From: JAFAZJ01 sp050183765
GTDB taxonomy: Bacteria > Pseudomonadota > Alphaproteobacteria > Reyranellales > Reyranellaceae
DNA length: 64,000 nt
Direction of reading: 5' to 3'
Assembly (NCBI GenBank): GCA_050183765.1
Contig: JBFXAZ010000008.1
Coordinates: 18,407-82,406 of the forward strand
Each line of letters starts with the position of its first letter. Position 1 is the first letter of the stretch. The position numbers and the translations under genes were made by a program. Shown here piece by piece: positions 18,844 through 26,652 of the stretch. The notes below the pieces were generated by a model that saw nothing but the letters and a program-made list of their open reading frames with translations, had not been told where the DNA came from and made no database searches.

Positions 18844-19716
18844 ATGGCGAAGCGTCGTCCCGATCCCGCGACCCTCGCGCGCGTCGCGATCGTCGGCCCA
18901 CCCTTCGCCTGGCTGCTGCTGTTCTTCTTCGCGCCCTTCGTCATCGTCGCCGCCATCAGCCTTGGCCAGAACGCGCCGGATTCGGCGCCCCCCGTGGCGA
19001 TGACCGGCACGGTGCGCAACTACGCCTTCCTGCTGTCCGACGCGCTCTATCTCGACGCCTACCTGAGCTCGCTGCGCATCGCGGCGATCTCGACCGCGCT
19101 GACGCTGCTGCTCGGCTATCCGATGGCCTACGCCATCGCCATGGCGCCCCCGTCGCGCCGGGCCATCCTGTTGATGCTGGTCATCCTGCCGTTCTGGACG
19201 TCGTTTCTGATCCGCGTCTACGCCTGGCGCGGGCTGCTGTCGGAGAACGGCCTGGTCAATGCCGTGATCCGCGCGACCGGGCTGAGCGACGATCCCGGCT
19301 CGATCCTCGGCACCGAGTGGGCGATCTATCTCGGCATCGTCTACGCCTATCTGCCGTTCATGGTCCTGCCGCTCTACGCCTCGCTCGAAAAGCTCGACCG
19401 CTCGCTGCTCGAGGCCGCGGCCGACCTTGGCGCCAGGCCGTGGCGCGCCTTCCTGGCCATCACCTTGCCGCTGTCGCTGCCCGGCATCGTCGCCGGCAGC
19501 CTGCTGGTGTTCATCCCGGCGGTGGGCGAGTTCGTGATCCCGGACCTGCTGGGCGGCACCGAGACCCTGATGATCGGCAAGGTGCTGTGGGACGAGTTCT
19601 TTTCCAACAGCGACTGGCCACTGGCCTCCGCCGTGGCGGTGCTGATGCTGCTTCTGCTGCTGGCGCCGATCGCCCTGTACCAGCGCCTGCGCATGCGCGA
19701 GCTCGAGGGCCGATGA
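18844..19716 (+). CDS. potH: Polyamine-type ABC transporter permease 1
   Basis: 290 residues with six membrane segments, starting one base after the potG stop. PotB/PotH features include WLLLFFFAPFVIVAAISL near the N-terminus, VILPFWTSFLIRVYAWRGLL, and the coupling helix LLEAAADLGARPWRAFLAIT around residue 190, which docks on PotG. VGEFVIPDLLGGTETLMIGK is family-typical. The stop overlaps the potI start as ATGA. Confidence 0.93.
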   Translation: MAKRRPDPATLARVAIVGPPFAWLLLFFFAPFVIVAAISLGQNAPDSAPPVAMTGTVRNYAFLLSDALYLDAYLSSLRIAAISTALTLLLGYPMAYAIAMAPPSRRAILLMLVILPFWTSFLIRVYAWRGLLSENGLVNAVIRATGLSDDPGSILGTEWAIYLGIVYAYLPFMVLPLYASLEKLDRSLLEAAADLGARPWRAFLAITLPLSLPGIVAGSLLVFIPAVGEFVIPDLLGGTETLMIGKVLWDEFFSNSDWPLASAVAVLMLLLLLAPIALYQRLRMRELEGR

Positions 19717-20501
19717 GAAGGCTGCCGCTCGCGGCGCTGGCCTTCGGCTACGCCTTCCTCTACCTGCCGATCGCCACGGTGATCGTCTATTCGTTCAACG
19801 AGTCCCGGCTGGTGACGGTGTGGAGCCGCTTCTCGACCAGGTGGTGGAGCGCACTGTTCGCCAACGAGGCGATGATCGATGCCGCGCTGCTGTCGCTGCG
19901 CATCGCCCTGGTCAACGCCTGCGCCGCCACCGTGCTCGGCACCCTGGCCGGCATCGCGCTGGCGCGCCACCCGCGCTTCGCGGGTCGCGCGCTCTTCGTC
20001 GCGCTGGCGATCGCGCCGCTGGTGATGCCGGAGGTGATCATGGGCATCTCCATGCTGCTGCTGTTCGTCGGGCTGGAACGCCATGTCGGCTGGCCCGAGC
20101 GCGGCTTCACCACCATCGCCGTCGCCCACATCACCTTCTCGCTCGCCTATGTCGCGGTGGTCGTGCAGGCGCGCCTGGCGAATTTCGACCGCTCGCTGGA
20201 AGAAGCCGCGATGGATCTCGGCGCGCGGCCTTTCACCGTGTTCCGCTCGATCACCCTGCCGCTGATCGCGCCGGCCCTCGTCTCGGGCTGGCTGCTGGCC
20301 TTCACGCTGTCGCTGGATGACCTGATCCTGACGCAGTTCGTCGCCGGCGCCGCCTCCCAGACGCTGCCGATGGCGGTCTACTCGAGCGTTCGTCTGGGCC
20401 TCAATCCGCAGATCAACGTGATCGCCACGATCGTGATCGCGATCTCCACCGTCGGCCTCGTGGTGTCCGCCCTGTTGCTGCGTCGAAGGCGTCGCGCGTG
20501 A
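19713..20501 (+). CDS. potI: Polyamine-type ABC transporter permease 2
   Basis: 262 residues from ATG 19713, overlapping the potH stop. PotC/PotI features are YLPIATVIVYSFNESRL near the N-terminus, LAIAPLVMPEVIMGISMLLL, the coupling helix SLEEAAMDLGARPFTVFRSI, and LSLDDLILTQFVAGAASQTL. There are six predicted membrane segments. It completes the operon. A 48-base gap without an obvious terminator precedes the sulfite dehydrogenase pair. Confidence 0.93.
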   Translation: MRRLPLAALAFGYAFLYLPIATVIVYSFNESRLVTVWSRFSTRWWSALFANEAMIDAALLSLRIALVNACAATVLGTLAGIALARHPRFAGRALFVALAIAPLVMPEVIMGISMLLLFVGLERHVGWPERGFTTIAVAHITFSLAYVAVVVQARLANFDRSLEEAAMDLGARPFTVFRSITLPLIAPALVSGWLLAFTLSLDDLILTQFVAGAASQTLPMAVYSSVRLGLNPQINVIATIVIAISTVGLVVSALLLRRRRRA

Positions 20502-20549
20502 ACGTCGATTTGGAGTAGATTCCGCACCAAAGGCGATAGGGAGGAAGCC

Positions 20550-21890
20550 ATGCCAAGGCGCGAGCGCGGGATGCACGAACTCTATGCGGACGACCCGGAG
20601 CGCGCCGACGCGCTGGTCTTCGGTCGGCGCTCCGGGCGGTCGCGACGCGGCTTCCTCAAGGGTGCCGGACTTGCCACCATGAGCGCGGCGATCGGCGCCA
20701 CCATCCCCTTCTCGGGCAATATCCCCGCGGGCCTCGTACCGGCCGCCCTCGCCCAGGCCACCGGCGGCGACAAGGGGCCGAAGATCCTGAAGATGGATGG
20801 CAAGGCCGACCTGGTCGTCCTGGGTGACAGGCCGCTGGTCGCCGAGACGCCCACCCATCTGATGGACGACGAGGTCACGCCGACCGAGAAGTTCTACATC
20901 CGCAACAACGGCACGCCGCCGGACGCGGCGAAGATGCCGTCCGACCCGCGCATGTGGAAGATCAGGATCGACGGCGAGGTCGACAAGCCGATGGAGATCA
21001 GCCTCGGCGAGCTGATGGCGCGCTTCGAGGCGAGGTCCTACAAGCTGCAGCTCGAATGCGGTGGCAACGGTCGTGCCTTCTTCACGCCGGAGGCGCGCGG
21101 CAACCAATGGACCACCGGCGGTGCCGGCTGTGCCGAGTGGACCGGCGTGCGGCTGGCCGACGTGCTGAAGGCCGCGGGCCTGAAATCGAGCGCGGTCTAT
21201 ACCGGTCACTACGGCGCCGACATGCACCTCTCCGGCGATCCGTCCAAGCCGACGATCTCCCGCGGCATCCGCATCGCCAAGGCGATGGACCCGCACACCC
21301 TCATCGCCTTCCGCATGAACGGCAAGGAGGTGCCGCTGGTCCATGGCGGGCCGGTGCGCCTGGTCGTGCCGGGCTGGGCGGGCTCGGCGTCGGCAAAGTG
21401 GCTGACCCGGATCTGGATCCGCGACAAGGAGCATGACGGACCGGGCATGGGCGGCTTCTCCTACCGGGTCACCAAGACGCCGATGATCCCCGGCGACAAG
21501 GGCGACCCGAAGAACATGGCGATCCTCGAATCGATGCCGGTGCGCTCGATCATCACCTTCCCGGCGCATGGCACGAAGCTGCCCAAGGGCACGACCAGGA
21601 TCGACCTGCGCGGGTCGGCCTGGGCCGGCGACGACTCGATCCAGTCGGTCGAGATCTCGATCGACTACGGCGTCACCTGGACCAAGGCCGAGGTCAAGGC
21701 GCCGGCCAACACGTTCGCCTTCCAGCGCTTCTCGGCGTCGGTGCCGGTGCCCAGCGCCGGCTACTACGAGGTGTGGAGCAGAGCCACGGATTCCAAGGGC
21801 AAGACCCAGCCCTTCCAGGCCGGCAACTGGAACCCGCAGGGCTACGGCGGCAACCCGGTCACCCGCGTGGCGGTGCTGATCGAAGCCTGA
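20550..21890 (+). CDS. Periplasmic sulfite-oxidase-family molybdoenzyme (SorA-like)
   Basis: 446 residues from ATG 20550 behind AGGGAGGAAG. A twin-arginine signal (SRRGFLKG, residues 31-38) lies within a long polar N-terminus, so the folded protein is exported with its cofactor. The molybdopterin domain contains the Mo-ligating cysteine in LQLECGGNGRAFF (Cys 170), followed by GAGCAEWTGVRLADVLKAAG and HGGPVRLVVPGWAGSASAKW. A C-terminal immunoglobulin-like dimerisation domain follows (SIDYGVTWTKAEV). It most likely oxidises sulfite to sulfate, passing electrons to the cytochrome c encoded next. Other Mo-dependent substrates in this family are possible. Confidence 0.87.
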   Translation: MPRRERGMHELYADDPERADALVFGRRSGRSRRGFLKGAGLATMSAAIGATIPFSGNIPAGLVPAALAQATGGDKGPKILKMDGKADLVVLGDRPLVAETPTHLMDDEVTPTEKFYIRNNGTPPDAAKMPSDPRMWKIRIDGEVDKPMEISLGELMARFEARSYKLQLECGGNGRAFFTPEARGNQWTTGGAGCAEWTGVRLADVLKAAGLKSSAVYTGHYGADMHLSGDPSKPTISRGIRIAKAMDPHTLIAFRMNGKEVPLVHGGPVRLVVPGWAGSASAKWLTRIWIRDKEHDGPGMGGFSYRVTKTPMIPGDKGDPKNMAILESMPVRSIITFPAHGTKLPKGTTRIDLRGSAWAGDDSIQSVEISIDYGVTWTKAEVKAPANTFAFQRFSASVPVPSAGYYEVWSRATDSKGKTQPFQAGNWNPQGYGGNPVTRVAVLIEA

Positions 21891-22342
21891 TGAAGCTCAC
21901 GACCGTGATCACGGCCGGCGTCCTGACGCTGGCCGCGTTGATGCTGCTCGACCGCGCGGGCAGCTTCCGCCCGCCGGCGGAGCCTCCGGGCGCGGACAAA
22001 CCCGTCGCCCCGCCGGCTCCCACCGCGGCCTCACGCAGCAAGGTGCTGCCCAAGGCCCTGCCGGCCGACGTGAAGCACCACGACACGCTGGACAGCATGC
22101 CCGGCGGAAAGGGCCAGGAAGAGACCTTCTATCTCTGTGCCGCCTGCCATGGCACGGCGCTGATCAAGGCGCAGGGCATGACGCGCGATCGTTGGGATTC
22201 GACCTTCCAGTACATGATCGACCGTCACGGCATGGCCGATCCCGACAAGGCCGATCGGGACCTGATCGTCGACTATCTCGCCGAGCACTTTCCACCGCGC
22301 CGGCGCGGCCGAGGCCAGGACAATCCGTTCCTGAAGCAATAG
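21890..22342 (+). CDS. Monohaem cytochrome c, probable SorB-like partner
   Basis: 150 residues from ATG 21890, sharing one base with the stop of the molybdoenzyme gene (TGATG). An N-terminal signal or anchor (residues 4-20) is followed by a proline-rich linker and one haem site, CAACH (residues 83-87), with QGMTRDRWDSTFQYMIDRHG after it, as in cytochromes paired with sulfite dehydrogenases. A C-terminal LIVDYLAEHFPPRR is typical. It should accept electrons from the SorA-like enzyme in the periplasm and hand them to the respiratory chain. Confidence 0.87.
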   Translation: MKLTTVITAGVLTLAALMLLDRAGSFRPPAEPPGADKPVAPPAPTAASRSKVLPKALPADVKHHDTLDSMPGGKGQEETFYLCAACHGTALIKAQGMTRDRWDSTFQYMIDRHGMADPDKADRDLIVDYLAEHFPPRRRGRGQDNPFLKQ

Positions 22343-22360
22343 GGCGCGTTCATCCACCGG

Positions 22361-22411
22361 CCGTCACCAAGCCGTAAGGCGACGGTAACGCGACAGCGAT
22401 GCCGCCTTCAT
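22361..22411 (+). promoter_or_regulatory. 11-base-spaced repeats upstream of ugpB, weak PHO-box candidate
   Basis: Five 7-base units beginning with C recur at an exact 11-base spacing (22361 CCGTCAC, 22372 CCGTAAG, 22383 CGGTAAC, 22394 CAGCGAT, 22405 CCTTCAT). PhoB binds direct repeats of CTGTCAT-like heptamers at 11-base spacing, and ugp genes are classic Pho targets. Individual matches are poor, so this is a suggestion from spacing and context. Confidence 0.3.
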
Positions 22412-22450
22412 ACGGTCACTCCCGCATTTTCATTGAGGAGCGACCGACCG

Positions 22451-23761
22451 ATGCTTTTCCGCCGCGCCCTGATCGGGGCCACGCTGGCCCTTGCCGCCAC
22501 CACAGCGCAAGCCGCGCCGGTCGAGATCGAGTTCTGGACGCCCGGGCTGGGCGCCATCATGCCGGTCGTCGAGAAGCATGTCGCGGCGTTCAACGCCGCG
22601 CAGGCGACCTACAAGGTCAATCTCGTGCCCAAGGGCTCCTATGACGAGACCTTGAACGCGGTGATCGCCGCCTATCGCGCGCGCAAGCAGCCGGCGCTGA
22701 CGATCGCTGTCGGCGCCTCGACCCAGACCATGATGCTGTCGAACGCCATTGTGCCGGTGCAGGACGTCATGACCGGAGCCGGCAAGGCGGTCGACTGGAG
22801 CGGCTTCCTGCAGCCGGTGCTGAACTATTTCCGCGACACCAAGGGCAACCTGCTGTCGATGCCGTTCAACTCCTCGACGCCGCTGCTCTGGTACAACGTC
22901 GATGCCTTCGCCAAGGCCGGTCTCACGGAGCCGCCGAAGACATGGGACCAGGTCGGCGAGTACGCCGCCAAGCTGCGCGCCGCCGGTTACGAGTGCGGCT
23001 ACACCTCGGCCTGGCAGGTCTGGGTCAATATCGACAACTACAGCTTCGTCAACAATCAGCCGGTGGCGACCAAGGCCAACGGCATGGGCGGCCTCGACGC
23101 GGAGTTCGTGTTCAACAAGACATCGGTGGCCAAGCATATCGCGCGCCTGCAGGAATGGGCCAAGGACGGCCGCTTCCAGTACACCGGCCGCCAGTGGCAG
23201 GGCGCGCACGCCGCGTTCCTGGGCGAGAAGTGCGCGATGATGACCGAGAGCTCGGCCGGCTACGCCGGCATCGCCAAGGGTGCCAAGTTCAAGTTCGCCG
23301 CCGCCTTCCTGCCGCTGGAGACAGGCGTCGCCGAGGGACGCAACAGCCTGATCGGCGGTGGATCGATCTGGGTCCTCAAGGGCCACAAGCCCGAGCACTA
23401 CAAAGCGGCTGCCGAGTTCCTCGCCTTCCTGACCAGGCCCGAGATCCAGGCCGACTGGCACAAGCGGACGGGCTACGTACCGATCACGCGCGCCGCCTAC
23501 GAGTTGGTCAAGGGCGAGGGCTACTATGCGCAGAACCCGCACCAGGAACTGGCGGTGCTGCAGCTGAGCCGCGTGAACGCGACCGAAAACACCAGGGCGG
23601 TGAGGCTCGGCAACTACGCGCAGTATGTCGCGGCCATCGAGGAGGAGCTTGAGAATATCTGGGCGCAGAAGAAGCCGGCTCAGCGGGGCCTCGACGATGC
23701 CGTCCGCCGCGGCAACGAGATCCTGCGGCGCTTCGAGGCGCAGGCGAAGACCGCACAGTGA
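22451..23761 (+). CDS. ugpB: sn-Glycerol-3-phosphate ABC transporter substrate-binding protein
   Basis: 436 residues. ATG 22451 is chosen because GAGGAG lies 10 bases upstream and it starts a clean signal peptide (LFRRALIGATLALAATTAQA). The body follows UgpB closely: VEIEFWTPGLGAIMPVVEKH, YDETLNAVIAAYRARKQPAL, MPFNSSTPLLWYNVDAF, CGYTSAWQVWVNIDNYS, LIGGGSIWVLKG, KRTGYVPITRAAYEL and AVRRGNEILRRFE. It captures glycerol-3-phosphate or its phosphodiesters in the periplasm. It leads a ugpBAE cluster that lacks the ATPase gene. Confidence 0.93.
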   Translation: MLFRRALIGATLALAATTAQAAPVEIEFWTPGLGAIMPVVEKHVAAFNAAQATYKVNLVPKGSYDETLNAVIAAYRARKQPALTIAVGASTQTMMLSNAIVPVQDVMTGAGKAVDWSGFLQPVLNYFRDTKGNLLSMPFNSSTPLLWYNVDAFAKAGLTEPPKTWDQVGEYAAKLRAAGYECGYTSAWQVWVNIDNYSFVNNQPVATKANGMGGLDAEFVFNKTSVAKHIARLQEWAKDGRFQYTGRQWQGAHAAFLGEKCAMMTESSAGYAGIAKGAKFKFAAAFLPLETGVAEGRNSLIGGGSIWVLKGHKPEHYKAAAEFLAFLTRPEIQADWHKRTGYVPITRAAYELVKGEGYYAQNPHQELAVLQLSRVNATENTRAVRLGNYAQYVAAIEEELENIWAQKKPAQRGLDDAVRRGNEILRRFEAQAKTAQ

Positions 23762-23821
23762 GGCGGTTTCGCGGAGCGACGGGCGGGTGACGATGGTCAG
23801 TCCCCGCCCGGTGTCCTCGAT

Positions 23822-24709
23822 ATGCTGAAGCGCGCCGGCTACGATCGGCCGGGTCTGGCATTGCTGCTCGTCGCGCCGCAATTGCTGATCATTCTGGTGT
23901 TCTTCTTCTGGCCGGCGGCGCAGGCGCTCTATCAGGCATTCACGCTGGTACATCCGTTCGGGCAGTCGACGCAGTTCGTCGGCCTGGCGAATTTCGAGCG
24001 CCTGTTCGCCACCCCCGAGTACCGGGCCTCCCTGGCCGTCACGGCGATCTTCAGCATCGCGACCGCCGGCCTCGCCCTGTCGATGGGCCTGGTGCTGGCG
24101 GTGTTCGTGGATCGTGTGGCGCGCGGCGCCACCTTCTACCGCACGGCCGTCATCTGGCCCTACGCAGTGGCGCCGGTGCTGTCCGGTGCGCTGTGGCTGT
24201 TCCTGTTCCATCCCTTCTACGGCGCGGTCGCCTTCGCGCTGAAGCGTGCCGGCGTCGCTTGGAACCCGCTTCTCGACGGCGCCGATGCCATGGCGCTGGT
24301 GGTCCTCGCCGCCGCCTGGAAGCAGGTCAGCTACAACTTCGTCTTTCTCGTCGCCGGACTTCAGGCGATCCCGCGCTCGCTGGTCGAGGCGGCGGCGATC
24401 GACGGCGCCGGTCCGGGTAAGCGCTTCGTCACCATCGTGCTGCCGTTGCTGGCGCCCGTCGGCTTCTTTCTGCTGGTCGTCAACCTCGTCTACGCCTTCT
24501 TCGACACGTTCGGCGTGATCGCGGCGATAACCCAGGGAGGACCCGGCGGCGCCACCAACATCCTGGTCTACAAGGTCTACGCCGACGGCTTCATCGGCCA
24601 GGATCTCGGCTCCTCGGCGGCACAGTCGCTGGTGCTGATGGCGGTGGTGGTGGCGTTGACCTGGGCGCAGTTCCGCTTTCTCGAACGGCGCATCCAGTAC
24701 GGGGCCTGA
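23822..24709 (+). CDS. ugpA: sn-Glycerol-3-phosphate ABC transporter permease
   Basis: 295 residues, six membrane segments. The start ATG 23822 has no strong Shine-Dalgarno. UgpA patterns are LLVAPQLLIILVFFFWPAAQ, YRTAVIWPYAVAPVLSGALW, the coupling helix IPRSLVEAAAIDGAGPGKRF around residue 185, and YAFFDTFGVIAAITQGGPGG. It forms the channel with UgpE. The ugpE GTG follows one base after its stop. Confidence 0.92.
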   Translation: MLKRAGYDRPGLALLLVAPQLLIILVFFFWPAAQALYQAFTLVHPFGQSTQFVGLANFERLFATPEYRASLAVTAIFSIATAGLALSMGLVLAVFVDRVARGATFYRTAVIWPYAVAPVLSGALWLFLFHPFYGAVAFALKRAGVAWNPLLDGADAMALVVLAAAWKQVSYNFVFLVAGLQAIPRSLVEAAAIDGAGPGKRFVTIVLPLLAPVGFFLLVVNLVYAFFDTFGVIAAITQGGPGGATNILVYKVYADGFIGQDLGSSAAQSLVLMAVVVALTWAQFRFLERRIQYGA

Positions 24710-24710
24710 G

Positions 24711-25601
24711 GTGATCGAACGCCGGCCGCTGCTCGACCTGCTGGCCCACGCCACGCTGCTGCTGGGCGTGGCGACGATCGCCTTCCCGCTCTACTACGCC
24801 TTCGTCGCCGCGACCCTGCCGCTGGACGCGACGCTGCAGACGCCGATGACGCTCGTGCCTGGCGGCGAGCTTGCCGCGAACCTGCGCGGCGCCTGGGACC
24901 GCGGCAATCTCGGCCGGCAACTGCTGAACTCCGCGGTGATGGCCGGCGCGATCACGGCCGGCAAGATCGCGCTGTCCATGCTCTCGGCCTTCGCGCTGAC
25001 CTATTTCCGCCTGGCTCTGCGCCGCACCATCTTCTGGCTGGTCTTCGCCACGCTGATGCTGCCGGTCGAGGTGCGCATCGTGCCAACCTACGAGGTTGCC
25101 GCCAACCCACTGGCGCCGCTCGCCGCGCTCGGCCAATGGCTCGGCTGGCGGGTCCTCGCCGGGATCGAATGGAACTTGCTCGACAGCTATGCCGGCCTCA
25201 CCCTGCCGCTGGTGGCCTCGGCCACCGGCACCTTCCTGTTCCGCCAGTTCTTCCTCACCGTGCCCGACGACCTGTGCGAGGCGGCCAAGATCGACGGCGC
25301 CGGTCCGCTGCGCTTCCTGCGCGACATGCTGCTGCCCCTGTCGGCGACCAACGTCGCGGCTTTGGCCGTGATCCTCTTCGTGTTCGGCTGGAACCAGTAC
25401 TTGTGGCCGCTGCTGATCACGACCAAGCCCGAGATGTCGACCATCGTCATGGGCGTGGCGCGCATGATGCCCGGTGCCGATCCGCAGCCGCAGTGGAACC
25501 TTGCCATGGCCGGCGGCTTGATCGCCGTCGCGCCGCCGGTGCTGGTGGTGCTCCTGATGCAGCGCTGGTTCGTCAAGGGCCTGGTCGATTCCGAAAAATA
25601 G
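24711..25601 (+). CDS. ugpE: sn-Glycerol-3-phosphate ABC transporter permease
   Basis: 296 residues from GTG 24711, six membrane segments. UgpE patterns include LATLMLPVEVRIVPTY-type sequence (seen as FATLMLPVEVRIVPTYEVAA), the coupling helix LCEAAKIDGAGPLRFLRDML, and FGWNQYLWPLLITTKPEMST. The gene ends the cluster. No ugpC ATPase or ugpQ phosphodiesterase follows; the next gene is pyrB, so the transporter must use an ATPase encoded elsewhere. Confidence 0.92.
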   Translation: MIERRPLLDLLAHATLLLGVATIAFPLYYAFVAATLPLDATLQTPMTLVPGGELAANLRGAWDRGNLGRQLLNSAVMAGAITAGKIALSMLSAFALTYFRLALRRTIFWLVFATLMLPVEVRIVPTYEVAANPLAPLAALGQWLGWRVLAGIEWNLLDSYAGLTLPLVASATGTFLFRQFFLTVPDDLCEAAKIDGAGPLRFLRDMLLPLSATNVAALAVILFVFGWNQYLWPLLITTKPEMSTIVMGVARMMPGADPQPQWNLAMAGGLIAVAPPVLVVLLMQRWFVKGLVDSEK

Positions 25602-25646
25602 CGGGGCGGCCCTCCCACGTCTTCCACAGCCCTGCGCGACGCACTC

Positions 25647-25676
25647 TTGAACTCCGAGCCAAGCGGTGCTTAGTGT
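25647..25676 (+). promoter_or_regulatory. Possible sigma-70-type promoter for pyrBC'
   Basis: TTGAAC (25647-25652) is followed after 18 bases by TAGTGT (25671-25676), in the 84-base gap before pyrB. The -35 is good and the -10 weak. Transcription would begin very close to the pyrB ATG at 25686, implying a very short leader. Confidence 0.3.
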
Positions 25677-25685
25677 GCGGCTTTA

Positions 25686-26651
25686 ATGACAATGCGCTCC
25701 CTCTCGTTCTCGATGCCGCGCGACCTGCTGGGCATCGAGGGGCTTTCGGCCGCGTCCATCTCGGCCCTGCTCGATCTTTCCGAGACCTACATCGACACCA
25801 ACCGTTCGCTGGTGAAGCGGCGCGACAACCTTGCCGGCCGCACGGTGATCAACCTGTTTTTCGAGAACTCCACCCGCACGCGGACCTCCTTCGAGGTCGC
25901 CGCCAAGCGGCTGGGCGCGGACGTGATCAACATGGAGGTCGCCGCCTCCTCGGTGAAAAAGGGCGAGACCCTGCTCGACACCGCGATGACGCTCAACGCC
26001 ATGCTGCCCGACGCTCTGGTGGTGCGCCACCAGGACTCGGGCGCGGTGAACCTGCTGGCGCAGAAGGTCAACTGCTCGGTGATCAACGGCGGCGACGGCC
26101 AGCACGAGCATCCGACCCAGGCGCTGCTCGACGCGCTCACCATCCGCCGCCGAAAGGGCAGGCTGGATGGCCTGCTGGTGGCGATCTGCGGCGACATCCT
26201 GCACAGCCGCGTGGCGCGCTCCAACATCCACCTGCTGAAGATCATGGGCGCGCAGGTGCGTGTCGTCGGGCCGGCCACCTTGATGCCCACCGACATCGAC
26301 CGGATGGGCGTCGAAGTGCATTACAGCATGCGCACCGGGCTGAAGGACGTCGACATCGTGATGATGCTGCGCCTGCAGACCGAGCGCATGAGCGGCTCGT
26401 TCGTGCCGTCCGTAAGCGAGTATTTCCGCTTCTTCGGGCTCGACGAGGAGAAGATGAAAGCGACCAAGCCGGGCGCGCTGATCATGCATCCCGGGCCGAT
26501 GAACCGCGGCGTCGAGATCGACTCGGCGGTGGCCGACGACCTACAGCGCAGCGTGATCCACGAGCAGGTCGAGATGGGCGTGGCGGTGCGCATGGCCTGC
26601 CTCGACGCCCTGATCGGCGGACGCCGCAACGCGCTGCCGGGAGCCGCCTGA
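25686..26651 (+). CDS. pyrB: Aspartate carbamoyltransferase catalytic subunit
   Basis: 321 residues catalysing carbamoyl phosphate plus aspartate to carbamoyl-aspartate, the first committed pyrimidine step. The carbamoyl-phosphate site FFENSTRTRTSFEVAAKRLG lies around residues 57-76, SSVKKGETLLDTAMTLNAM follows, then the histidine of GQHEHPTQALLDAL, and the aspartate-binding MMLRLQTERMSGSF and MHPGPMNRGVEIDS. The length is usual for class A/B catalytic chains without a regulatory pyrI. The gene is followed one base later by pyrC', the arrangement found where the two proteins assemble together. Confidence 0.95.
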   Translation: MTMRSLSFSMPRDLLGIEGLSAASISALLDLSETYIDTNRSLVKRRDNLAGRTVINLFFENSTRTRTSFEVAAKRLGADVINMEVAASSVKKGETLLDTAMTLNAMLPDALVVRHQDSGAVNLLAQKVNCSVINGGDGQHEHPTQALLDALTIRRRKGRLDGLLVAICGDILHSRVARSNIHLLKIMGAQVRVVGPATLMPTDIDRMGVEVHYSMRTGLKDVDIVMMLRLQTERMSGSFVPSVSEYFRFFGLDEEKMKATKPGALIMHPGPMNRGVEIDSAVADDLQRSVIHEQVEMGVAVRMACLDALIGGRRNALPGAA

Positions 26652-26652
26652 G

